Shown: positions 1-5,607 of the stretch, piece by piece
Layout: each line of letters begins with the position of its first letter
How positions within the stretch are numbered: the stretch's first letter is position 1
Source: Desulfotomaculum sp.
Lineage (GTDB): Bacteria > Bacillota > Desulfotomaculia > Desulfotomaculales > Nap2-2B
Reading direction: 5' to 3'
Assembly: GCA_003445555.1 (NCBI GenBank)
Contig: DMDI01000048.1
Location: 16,629-22,256 of the forward strand
Length of the DNA: 5,628 nt
The notes under the pieces: generated by a model
What the model saw: only the letters and a program-made list of their open reading frames with translations
What the model was told of the DNA's origin: nothing
Database searches by the model: none
Position numbers and translations under genes: made by a program

Positions 1-26
1 CTTTTATTGAGCATCCCTCAGAGGCC

Positions 27-191
27 CCCTCACCCTAACCCTCTCCCCCAGGGGAGAGGGATACTATTGGCGTAGGGCGTGAAAGTAATATGTGGTGGAA
101 CTACGGTAACCCTCTCCCCCAGGAGAGGGATCCTCTCGGCGTATTCCTGATCTATTCCCCTCTCTTGACGGGAGGGCCTAGGGGAGGGTGA
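27..191. repeat. REP/REPIN-like cluster of three C-rich/G-rich hairpins
   Basis: Three related palindromic units lie in about 165 bp. Unit A has a perfect 10-bp stem (39-48 with 51-60, CCCTCTCCCC/GGGGAGAGGG). Unit B has an 8-bp stem (110-117 with 122-129) and a 4-nt loop. Unit C (about 157-188) is less regular and contains CCTAGG. Units A and B are direct copies and both run on into a similar tail ending in GGCGTA. The left edge (CCCTCACCCTAACCCTC) and the reverse complement of the right edge (TCACCCTCCCCTAGGCCCTC) are alike, so the block has inverted ends, as in REPINs or small non-autonomous elements. No transposase is present. Similar C-rich/G-rich elements are common in intergenic DNA of many bacterial genomes (recalled, not searched). 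It lies downstream of purN and could also stabilise or end the transcript. An open frame through this block on the minus strand is a by-product of the repeat. Confidence 0.7.
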
Positions 192-282
192 TTTGTCCGA
201 TGAGTTTCCGAGACCCTTCAAGATTTAATATTAAAAGTTCAAAGTTCGAACCAATTTTTTTACCAGTTTCAAACAGCTAACC
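192..282. other. Gene-free AT-rich stretch with palindrome and 7-bp repeat
   Basis: No coding sequence is seen between the REP-like block and the purN stop. The stretch holds a perfect 12-bp palindrome TTTAATATTAAA (224-235), two tandem copies of AAAGTTC (234-247), and the palindrome GTTCGAAC (244-251). A T-run at 255-261 is an A-run on the purN-sense strand, so it does not make an intrinsic terminator for purN. No convincing rho-independent terminator was found after purN, so the transcript may continue past the window edge. Confidence 0.5.
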
Positions 283-903
283 TCAAGCAGGACCCGTTTT
301 AAGGTATACTTTTCTCCCCTGAATATTTAAGCGGTTTTGGGCAAACAGCCTAATGGCGGCCGGGTAAATTTTATGTTCTTGTTCTAAAATTCGCGCCGCC
401 AGCGTTTCGGCCGTATCTTCCGCCAGTACCGGCACAACGGCCTGCAAAATAATAGGTCCGGTATCTACTCCTTCATCAACAAAATGCACCGTACAACCAC
501 TAAAACGAACCCCGTGCTCCCAGGCCCGGGCTTGAGCATGCAATCCAGGAAAAGCAGGCAGCAAAGCCGGATGAATGTTCATAATCCGGTCAGGGAAAGC
601 TTCTAACATGTTTACCCCTAAAACGCGCATATACCCGGCCAGACAAACTAACTCTACTTTATGCTGCTTAAGGACAGCCGTTACTTTTTCTTCGTATTTT
701 TCTTTAGTAGGAAAATCTTGAAAGCCAATATAAATAGACGGGATATTGTTGGCGCGGGCTCTCGTCAGGGCAAAGGTATCAGGTTGATCACTGATTACCA
801 CCACTACCTCAGCCGGTATTTCACCCTTTTTGGCGGCATCTATAATTGCCTGCAAGTTTGAACCCCTCCCGGAAACTAAAACGCCAAGACGCAAGCAAGA
901 CAT
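283..903 (-). CDS. purN: Phosphoribosylglycinamide formyltransferase (GART 1)
   Basis: This cytoplasmic enzyme of de novo purine synthesis transfers the formyl group of 10-formyl-tetrahydrofolate to GAR, giving FGAR. At 206 aa it is the usual size for stand-alone PurN. Residues 8-20 carry the phosphate-binding start of the fold (VLVSGRGSNLQAI). Residues 109-120 (NIHPALLPAFPG) give catalytic Asn109 and His111. Residues 136-154 (GCTVHFVDEGVDTGPIILQ) give Asp147. The Asn-to-Asp spacing of 38 residues equals that of E. coli PurN (Asn106, Asp144), so the enzyme should be active. The ATG has a strong Shine-Dalgarno (AAAGGAGG) that overlaps the purM stop codon, and only 12 nt separate the two genes, so translation is probably coupled to purM. 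It is the last gene seen in the purF-purM-purN run. Identification is secure from the motifs. Confidence 0.97.
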   Translation of the reverse strand: MSCLRLGVLVSGRGSNLQAIIDAAKKGEIPAEVVVVISDQPDTFALTRARANNIPSIYIGFQDFPTKEKYEEKVTAVLKQHKVELVCLAGYMRVLGVNMLEAFPDRIMNIHPALLPAFPGLHAQARAWEHGVRFSGCTVHFVDEGVDTGPIILQAVVPVLAEDTAETLAARILEQEHKIYPAAIRLFAQNRLNIQGRKVYLKTGPA

Positions 904-915
904 GCTCTTCCTCCT

Positions 916-1956
916 TTAAACAAATACTACTTCCCCGTTGCCGGATACTACTTCTCCCACCAAATAAGCCTTTTCTTTTTGCCGGGTAAAATAACTCAAC
1001 AAGGATGGTGCTTCCTCACTAGGAACAATTAAAAGAAAACCAAGGCCCAGGTTAAACACTCTCTGCATTTCTGCTTCTTTTACCCGGCCAATTTCCTGGA
1101 TTAAAGAAAAAATAGGAAGAATAGGCCAGGATTGTTTTTTTAAGACAACGGTGCATCCCGGCGGTAAAATGCGTGGAATATTTTCCCGTAAAGACCCCCC
1201 TGTAATATTTACCATGCCCAAAATATTAAAATCAGTCTTTTCTAGTAAAGACAACACTAGAGGAACATATATCCGGGTGGGAACCAACATTTCTTCTCCG
1301 ACCGTCCTTCCCAAAACGGGGCGGTAGGTATCCACCCGGTAACCAGCCACCTCCAGCAGTACCTTGCGGGCCAGAGAATAGCCGTTGCTATGCAGACCGG
1401 AAGAGGGAAGGCCAATTACCTGGTTCCCCGGTTTAATCCTTGAGCCGTTTATAATTTTAGCCTGCTCTGCTACACCAACCACAAAGCCGGCCAGGTCATA
1501 TTCCTCCGGAGAATAAATACCCGGCATTTCCGCTGTTTCTCCCCCGAGTAAAGCACATCCTGCTTGCCGGCAGCCTTCGGCTACTCCGGCTACAATTGTG
1601 GCTACTTTTTCCGGAACTAGTTTTCCCACCGCCAGATAATCCAAAAAAAACAAAGGTTCCGCTCCTTGAACCAAGATGTCGTTAACACACATAGCCACCG
1701 CATCAATACCAATAGAGCTATGACGGTTCATTAAAAAGGCTACTTTTAATTTAGTGCCCACCCCATCAGTGCTGGCCACCAAAACTGGCTTTTGGTAACG
1801 GGCAAGGTCCAAAGCAAACAACCCGCTGAATCCACCCAGATTACTTAAAACCTCGGGACGAAAAGTACTTTGGGCAATTGGCCGGATTAATTTAACGGCC
1901 TGGTTACCCGCGTCAATATCTACCCCACTACGGGCATAGATTAAACCATTTTCCAT
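916..1956 (-). CDS. purM: Phosphoribosylformylglycinamidine cyclo-ligase (AIR synthetase)
   Basis: This enzyme closes the imidazole ring: FGAM plus ATP gives AIR, ADP and phosphate. The protein has 346 aa, normal for PurM. The N-terminus ([15 protein letters not shown], residues 4-18) matches the family start. Then come STDGVGTKL (62-70, ATP/phosphate loop), the [17 protein letters not shown] helix (85-101), [11 protein letters not shown] (138-148) and [16 protein letters not shown] (182-197). In the C-terminal half the family motif usually written H-I-T-G-G-G reads NITGGS (250-255), so His is replaced by Asn and the last Gly by Ser. The start is fixed, because an in-frame TAA lies directly before the ATG. 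There is no Shine-Dalgarno close to this ATG; the nearest purine-rich run (about 2000-2014) is some 44 nt upstream, with overlapping hairpins in between. Gene order purF-purM-purN is typical of Firmicutes. Confidence 0.96.
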   Translation of the reverse strand: MENGLIYARSGVDIDAGNQAVKLIRPIAQSTFRPEVLSNLGGFSGLFALDLARYQKPVLVASTDGVGTKLKVAFLMNRHSSIGIDAVAMCVNDILVQGAEPLFFLDYLAVGKLVPEKVATIVAGVAEGCRQAGCALLGGETAEMPGIYSPEEYDLAGFVVGVAEQAKIINGSRIKPGNQVIGLPSSGLHSNGYSLARKVLLEVAGYRVDTYRPVLGRTVGEEMLVPTRIYVPLVLSLLEKTDFNILGMVNITGGSLRENIPRILPPGCTVVLKKQSWPILPIFSLIQEIGRVKEAEMQRVFNLGLGFLLIVPSEEAPSLLSYFTRQKEKAYLVGEVVSGNGEVVFV

Positions 1957-1964
1957 TTAATGGA

Positions 1965-1990
1965 CACGGTTCCGTTGACCGTGCGGTCAA
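1965..1990 (-). promoter_or_regulatory. Overlapping, mutually exclusive dyads in the purF-purM gap
   Basis: Two perfect inverted repeats share bases. One is TTGACCG/CGGTCAA (1975-1981 with 1984-1990), a 7-bp dyad with a 2-bp centre. The other is CACGGT/ACCGTG (1965-1970 with 1978-1983), a 6-bp stem with a 7-nt loop. In RNA only one can form at a time. They sit between a strong purine-rich Shine-Dalgarno-like run at the purF stop and the purM ATG, which lacks its own site. The arrangement could bring the distant site closer to the ATG, control purM translation, protect the mRNA, or be a protein-binding dyad. The function is inferred; the repeats are seen directly. Confidence 0.5.
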
Positions 1991-2012
1991 TAGAAGCGTC
2001 CCCTCCCCCTCC

Positions 2013-3473
2013 TTAAAATTCTAATTTTTTGGTCCTATCAATCTCAGCACTTTCTAGCGCTATCGGGTAATCTCCTGAATAACAGGCGGTACAAAAACTG
2101 TCTTTTTTGCCATCAAATATATCCAGCAAAGAATTTAAGCTCAAGTAATGTAAGCCATCTACGGTAATCCGTTGTCTAATTTCTTCTAGGGACATTTGAG
2201 CCGCCAGCAGTTCTTTTTCGTTCGAGGTGTCTATACCGTAATAACAGGCATGAGCAACAGGGGGAGAACTAAGACACAGGTGAATTTCTCTTGCGCCGCA
2301 CTCTCGCAACATGCCTACAATCTTTTTACTGGTTGTCCCCCGAACTAAAGAGTCATCTATCAATACTATCCGCTTGCCGGCCAGCAACTCCCGGACCGGG
2401 TTTAATTTTAACCTTACTCCTACATCACGCATTTCTTGACAGGGCTGAATAAAGGTACGGCCTACATAACGATTTTTCATTAACCCTTCCTCAAAAGAAA
2501 TACCTGAAGCCTCTGCATACCCCAAAGCCGCCGAAGTACCAGAATCAGGCACAGGAATTACTAAGTCGACTTTTACCGGGTACTCTTGCGCCAGGCGCCG
2601 CCCCATTTCGCGGCGCACCTTCTTAACGTTAAAACCATCTATATTACTGTCAGGCCGGGCAAAATAAATGTATTCGAAAATACAATGGGCCCTCCGCTGG
2701 CAGCTTACACCCTGGGTAGAAGTCAAACCATGTTCATTAATAGTTACTATTTCTCCCGGGGTTACATCGCGAAGAAAACTTGCTCCTATTGTATCTAAAG
2801 CGCAAGACTCAGAAGCCACTACATAATTACCATTTAAAACACCCAGACACAAAGGACGAAAACCGTAAGCATCGCGCACGGCAAATAAACTCTTTTCCGT
2901 AAGAATTACTAGCGAATAAGCCCCTTCTAAATCTTGCATACACCTGATTACAGCTTCTTCCATGCTAAAGCTGGCCTGACTGTATCGGGCAAGTAAATTT
3001 ACAATTATTTCACTATCGGTGGTAGATTGAAATATGGCCCCGCTTGAGGTTAGTCTTTGGTGTAATTCATGGACATTAGTAATATTTCCATTATGAGCTA
3101 AGCCCAGCATTCCCCCGGCATACCGGAACACTAAAGGTTGGGCATTCACCAGTTGACTTGCCCCCGTGGTGGAATAACGTACGTGGCCAATTGCTGCCCT
3201 GCCTTGCAGCTTATCTAAGTCGCTGTTCCCAAAAACTTCGGAAACCAACCCCATTCCTTTTTGGACGTGTATTTTGTCACCGTCTAAAATGGCAATTCCC
3301 GCACTTTCCTGGCCCCGGTGCTGTAGGGCAAAAATGCCATAATAGGTAAGCCGGGCTACGTTCAAACCTGGCCCGTAGATACCAAAAACTCCACATTTTT
3401 CCCGCGGCTTTCTCCCCTCCATCTTAGTTTGTTTTCTCCCGACGTCTGACGACCGACGACCGACGACCGACAT
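2013..3473 (-). CDS. purF: Amidophosphoribosyltransferase (glutamine PRPP amidotransferase)
   Basis: This enzyme catalyses the first committed step of purine synthesis: PRPP plus glutamine gives 5-phosphoribosylamine. It has an N-terminal Ntn glutaminase domain and a C-terminal phosphoribosyltransferase domain. The nucleophile is Cys27 (CGVFGIYG, 27-34), exposed after propeptide removal as in B. subtilis. Other motifs are LQHRGQESAGI (50-60), GHVRYSTTG (96-104), LAHNGNITN (125-133), and the PRPP loop VLIDDSLVRGTTS (370-382). Cys264, Cys410, Cys461 and Cys464 fit the [4Fe-4S] ligands of B. subtilis PurF; the 264-410 spacing (146) and C-x-x-C agree. The ATG at 3473 has a G-rich site (GGGGGGAG, 5 nt away). 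The first 16 or so codons are largely a 7-bp tandem repeat. An alternative ATG at 3422 gives MEGRKPREK before the Cys, close to the usual short propeptide, but its possible site (GGGAG) is 13 nt away. The function is certain; the start is not. Confidence 0.96.
   Translation of the reverse strand: MSVVGRRSSDVGRKQTKMEGRKPREKCGVFGIYGPGLNVARLTYYGIFALQHRGQESAGIAILDGDKIHVQKGMGLVSEVFGNSDLDKLQGRAAIGHVRYSTTGASQLVNAQPLVFRYAGGMLGLAHNGNITNVHELHQRLTSSGAIFQSTTDSEIIVNLLARYSQASFSMEEAVIRCMQDLEGAYSLVILTEKSLFAVRDAYGFRPLCLGVLNGNYVVASESCALDTIGASFLRDVTPGEIVTINEHGLTSTQGVSCQRRAHCIFEYIYFARPDSNIDGFNVKKVRREMGRRLAQEYPVKVDLVIPVPDSGTSAALGYAEASGISFEEGLMKNRYVGRTFIQPCQEMRDVGVRLKLNPVRELLAGKRIVLIDDSLVRGTTSKKIVGMLRECGAREIHLCLSSPPVAHACYYGIDTSNEKELLAAQMSLEEIRQRITVDGLHYLSLNSLLDIFDGKKDSFCTACYSGDYPIALESAEIDRTKKLEF
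3441..3471. repeat. 7-bp tandem repeat (GACGACC) inside the 5' end of purF
   Basis: On the plus strand the units run GACGTCT, GACGACC, GACGACC, GACGACC and GAC, giving three exact copies and one diverged copy. Because 7 is not a multiple of 3, the repeat is read in shifting frames and gives SVVGRRSSDVGR. Any single-unit gain or loss would shift the purF frame for translation starting at 3473, but not for translation starting at 3422. Confidence 0.8.
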
Positions 3474-3540
3474 TGTATCTCCCCCCTAAAAAAACCCGGA
3501 GCTAATTAACGCTCTAAACATCTAAAGTCTTATAACCACT

Positions 3541-3644
3541 TAGGTTCAAAGGAGCAAAGGCACAGAGGCACAGAGTTTTTTTGCCAGACTTATAGGTCTC
3601 TATACGTTTTCATTTCACTTTAGACCTTTGTGCCTTTGAACCTA
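3541..3644. repeat. Imperfect inverted-repeat element with 8-bp periodic units
   Basis: The outer arms are TAGGTTCAAAGGAGCAAAGG (3541-3560) and the reverse complement of 3625-3644, with 18 of 20 positions matching. The left arm continues as an 8-bp series CAAAGGAG, CAAAGGCA, CAGAGGCA, CAGAG from 3547. A nested pair AGGTCT/AGACCT (3594-3599 with 3622-3627) and the near-palindrome AGACTTATAGGTCT (3586-3599) lie inside. The element carries no open frame and looks like a dispersed intergenic repeat or a small palindromic element. It lies downstream of the leftward promoter at 3666-3694, so it would form a long hairpin in the purF leader, possibly in several registers because of the repeated GGCACA/TGTGCC units. 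Confidence 0.65.
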
Positions 3645-3665
3645 TGTGCCTACGTGAATAGTTAC

Positions 3666-3694
3666 AATATAAAAAGTATTTCCGTTTTTGTCAA
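3666..3694 (-). promoter_or_regulatory. Sigma-A-type promoter facing purF
   Basis: On the minus strand the -35 box is TTGACA (3694-3689), a perfect consensus. A spacer of exactly 17 nt follows, then the -10 box TATATT (3671-3666), which matches five of six consensus bases. Transcription would begin near 3659 and leave a leader of about 185 nt before the purF ATG at 3473. The promoter suggests that purF-purM-purN is an independent unit rather than the tail of a longer pur operon. No guanine riboswitch core or PurR box was recognised in the leader. Confidence 0.75.
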
Positions 3695-3786
3695 CATTAA
3701 CTTTTTTCCCGGGGATAGATAAGGCCTAAAAAATCAAATTGTATGCTCCCCCGGGACGTGATAAAATTATTTATCCTCGAAAAACC

Positions 3787-3794
3787 AAAGGGAG
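3787..3794 (+). promoter_or_regulatory. Shine-Dalgarno that places the radC-like start at 3806
   Basis: AAAGGGAG lies 11 nt before the ATG at 3806. The in-frame ATG at 3743 has only an AAGG about 20 nt upstream, too far for a usual site. The later start is therefore preferred, although the spacing is on the long side. Confidence 0.6.
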
Positions 3795-3805
3795 ATTTTT
3801 ATTTT

Positions 3806-4732
3806 ATGAACTCAAATGGCGAATCAAAAAAAGAACTGCTTGATTTTCTGATAAATAATACTATTTACCCTATGTGGAGCAAAAAAGGAACGATTTTTCT
3901 AAAAGGTTCAAAAAGGAGGCTGCTAACTGAAGATAAAATTAAAGAGATAATTGCCCGGTTAAACCTTAAAACAGTTGAGGAATGTGAAAAGGTAAGAAGA
4001 GAAGTTAGAGAAGGTGTGGCGGCCCGTAAAGAAACTCGTCCCATAAAGGAATGGGTAAAGGAAGAAAGGCCCCGGGAAATGCTGCTAAAATTCGGTCCGG
4101 AGATTCTCCCGTTATCAAAAATTCTGGCTATAATCTTGCGTACGGGAAAAGAAGGGGCTAGTGCTGAAGAACTGTCTAAAAGACTGCTAAACCGTTTCGG
4201 GACCCTAAGAGAAATAGATGCCGCGCCGGTTCCTGAAATCTGTAAAATTGGCGGGATAGGACAGGCAAAGGCGGTCCAAATTAAAGCCGCTATGGAGCTT
4301 GGCAAAAGGCTTTATAAAGAAAACGCGGAAAAACAAAAAAGAATTAAAAACGCGGCTGATGTTATAGACTACGTGTCTGAATATTACGGACCTTACCTTA
4401 GAGCCGCAAAAAAGGAATTTTTTAACGTTATTCTTTTAGACGTAAAGAATAAACCCATTCATAACGCAGAATTAAGCAAGGGCAGCGTCAACGCCAGCAT
4501 AGTTGACCCCAAAGAAATTATGAAGGAGGCTACGTTAAAAACAGCTTCCGCAATTATTCTAGTTCATAACCATCCTTCAGGAGATACCGAGCCTTCGTCT
4601 GAAGATATAAAAATAACCAATCGCATAGTTCAAGCCTGCAACCTGGTCGGTATAAAAGTGCTTGACCATATAATTATTGGCAAAAATAAAGAGGACTATT
4701 ATAGTTTTGCCAAGTCGGGACTAATAACGTAA
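3806..4732 (+). CDS. radC: RadC-family JAB/JAMM-domain protein with unusual N-terminal domain
   Basis: The protein has 308 aa from the preferred start (329 aa if it starts at 3743). Residues 1 to about 80 are charged, rich in Lys and Glu, and match no domain I recognise. The RadC N-terminal region then begins (ERPREMLLKFGPEIL, about 87-101; AIILRTG, 108-114), including a helix-hairpin-helix near GIGQAKAVQIKAAMELGKR (150-168). The C-terminal JAB/MPN domain has EFFNVILLDVKNK (204-216), SKGSVNASIVDPKEI (224-238) and LVHNHPSGDTEPSSED (252-267). Likely metal ligands are His254, His256 and Asp267, with Glu204 as candidate catalytic acid. The domain is thus complete. Despite the name, the role of RadC proteins in DNA repair is doubtful, and many occur on mobile elements. 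Arginine codons are 11 of 18 AGA/AGG, unlike purM (3 of 17) or sigK (4 of 13), which suggests acquisition. It is divergent from purF and convergent with sigK; no clean promoter was found. Confidence 0.85.
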   Translation: MNSNGESKKELLDFLINNTIYPMWSKKGTIFLKGSKRRLLTEDKIKEIIARLNLKTVEECEKVRREVREGVAARKETRPIKEWVKEERPREMLLKFGPEILPLSKILAIILRTGKEGASAEELSKRLLNRFGTLREIDAAPVPEICKIGGIGQAKAVQIKAAMELGKRLYKENAEKQKRIKNAADVIDYVSEYYGPYLRAAKKEFFNVILLDVKNKPIHNAELSKGSVNASIVDPKEIMKEATLKTASAIILVHNHPSGDTEPSSEDIKITNRIVQACNLVGIKVLDHIIIGKNKEDYYSFAKSGLIT

Positions 4733-4753
4733 TTACGCCCGGGTTAAGAATCC

Positions 4754-5467
4754 TCAAGAAGCCGGATAATCCTCCAGGTTAAGCTCTTTAGTAAGCTTAT
4801 TTAACGCCCTTTTTTCAATACGGGAGACATAGGAACGGGAGATGCCCAAACTTTTAGCCACTTCCCGCTGCGTGTAGCAAGTACCGTTAGTTAGGCCAAA
4901 ACGCAAGGTAATAACCTTTTGTTCCTGGAACGGTAATTTTTCCAACTGCTGCCGGAGCTGGGCCAGATTAATCTGATCGGCTACTATATCGGTAATCATT
5001 TCCGGGTCGGTACCCAGGACGTCAATAAAACTAACCTCGTTACCTTCTTTATCCTTGCCTAAAGGATCGTAAAGCGATACCTCCGCTCTTATTTTTTTAC
5101 GGACCCTTAAGTGCATCAAAATTTCATTTTCAATACATCTTGAGGCGTAAGTGGCCAAGCGGGTAGCTTTGTTTGGGTTATAAGTGTTCAAAGCTTTAAT
5201 AAGACCAATGGTACCAATGGAAACTAAATCATCAAACTCTCCGCCCGTATGATCAAACTTTTTTATAATGTGGGCTACTAAACGAAGATTATGTTCAATG
5301 AGTATTTGACGGGCCGATTCATCTCCGGTAAACATTTTTTTTAAATATTTAGCTTCCTCCTCTTCCGTTAGAGGTTGGGGAAAGCTGTTACTGGTAATAT
5401 AAGAAATAAGTATCGCTATTCCGTTAACAAGCGACAAAGCAGTTATAGCCCAAAGGGCAGGCAACAT
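4754..5467 (-). CDS. sigK: RNA polymerase sporulation sigma factor, pro-SigK
   Basis: This is the late mother-cell sigma factor of sporulation (coat and cortex genes). The protein has 237 aa; B. subtilis pro-SigK has 241. The hydrophobic N-terminus (residues 1-22, ending GIAILIS) is followed by YITSNSFPQPL, which aligns with B. subtilis VFLVS/YVKNNAFPQPL. Cleavage by an SpoIVFB-type protease is therefore expected between Ser22 and Tyr23. Region 2 covers EHNLRLVAHIIKKF (58-71), DDLVSIGTIGLIKAL (79-93) and RLATYASRCIENEILMHLR (103-121). Region 4 has LPFQEQKVITLRFGL (178-192) and the helix-turn-helix TQREVAKSLGISRSYVSRIEKRA (199-221). The ATG at 5467 is chosen because AGGGGG lies 7 nt upstream; a TTG at 5473 is only 1 nt from that site. 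The gene is unbroken, with no skin-type insertion. SigE is the main alternative, but the FPQPL start and short pro-sequence point to SigK. Confidence 0.93.
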   Translation of the reverse strand: MLPALWAITALSLVNGIAILISYITSNSFPQPLTEEEEAKYLKKMFTGDESARQILIEHNLRLVAHIIKKFDHTGGEFDDLVSIGTIGLIKALNTYNPNKATRLATYASRCIENEILMHLRVRKKIRAEVSLYDPLGKDKEGNEVSFIDVLGTDPEMITDIVADQINLAQLRQQLEKLPFQEQKVITLRFGLTNGTCYTQREVAKSLGISRSYVSRIEKRALNKLTKELNLEDYPAS

Positions 5468-5474
5468 GAACAAT

Positions 5475-5480
5475 CCCCCT
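5475..5480 (-). promoter_or_regulatory. Shine-Dalgarno that places the sigK start at 5467
   Basis: AGGGGG on the minus strand is followed by 7 nt and then ATG. This rules against the longer frame starting with TTG at 5473, which would sit almost on top of the site. Confidence 0.75.
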
Positions 5481-5551
5481 TTTGCAAAAGTGGCTTATAT
5501 ATCCTATGAAGCAGCTAATTAGAAGGTGCTTTAAATTTTTTTGAGGTCCAC

Positions 5552-5598
5552 AAATTTTTTGAGTTGCACTTGACTTTTATCTTGTTTTGGAATATTAT
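5552..5598 (+). promoter_or_regulatory. Strong sigma-A-type promoter for the tRNA gene, with A/T tracts
   Basis: The -35 box TTGACT (5570-5575), a 17-nt spacer and the -10 box TATTAT (5593-5598) each match five of six consensus bases. Transcription would start near 5605, three bases before the tRNA. Just upstream are two near-identical A/T tracts, AAATTTTTTTGAG (5533-5545) and AAATTTTTTGAG (5552-5563), placed where UP elements act. This is the pattern expected of a stable-RNA promoter. Confidence 0.8.
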
Positions 5599-5607
5599 TT
5601 TTTTGAA

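Noticed and set aside
30..221. 63-codon open frame on the minus strand
   Set aside because: It lies entirely in the REP-like hairpin block and reads the repeat itself (Pro/Arg/Gly-rich), with no Shine-Dalgarno or protein-like pattern.
661..861. Plus-strand open frame inside purN (and similar ones at 2586-2798 and 3158-3349 inside purF)
   Set aside because: All overlap well-conserved enzyme genes on the other strand and show no domain or ribosome site.
3541..3644. CRISPR array or insertion sequence
   Set aside because: The units are 8 bp and contiguous with no spacers, and there is no transposase or target duplication.
3474..3660. Possible guanine or PRPP riboswitch in the purF leader
   Set aside because: No recognisable purine-riboswitch junction or ykkC-type conserved bases were seen; the structure present is the repeat-based hairpin.
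3688..3721. Promoter for the radC-like gene (TTGTCA and TAGATA)
   Set aside because: The boxes are 22 nt apart, too far for a usual sigma-A promoter, and TTGTCA overlaps the opposite-strand -35 of purF.
3865..4305. 146-codon open frame antisense to the radC-like gene
   Set aside because: Ser/Leu-rich shadow of the Lys/Glu-rich sense frame. The sense frame carries clear RadC motifs.
4733..4753. Bidirectional terminator between radC and sigK
   Set aside because: There is a palindrome CGTAATTACG (4728-4737) and a CCCGGG, but no GC-rich stem followed by a T-run on either strand.
5474..5560. SigE/SpoIIID-type promoter for sigK
   Set aside because: A CATAGGAT resembles a SigE -10 box but has no ATA-type -35 at the right distance, and an AAAACAAGAT only partly fits a SpoIIID box.
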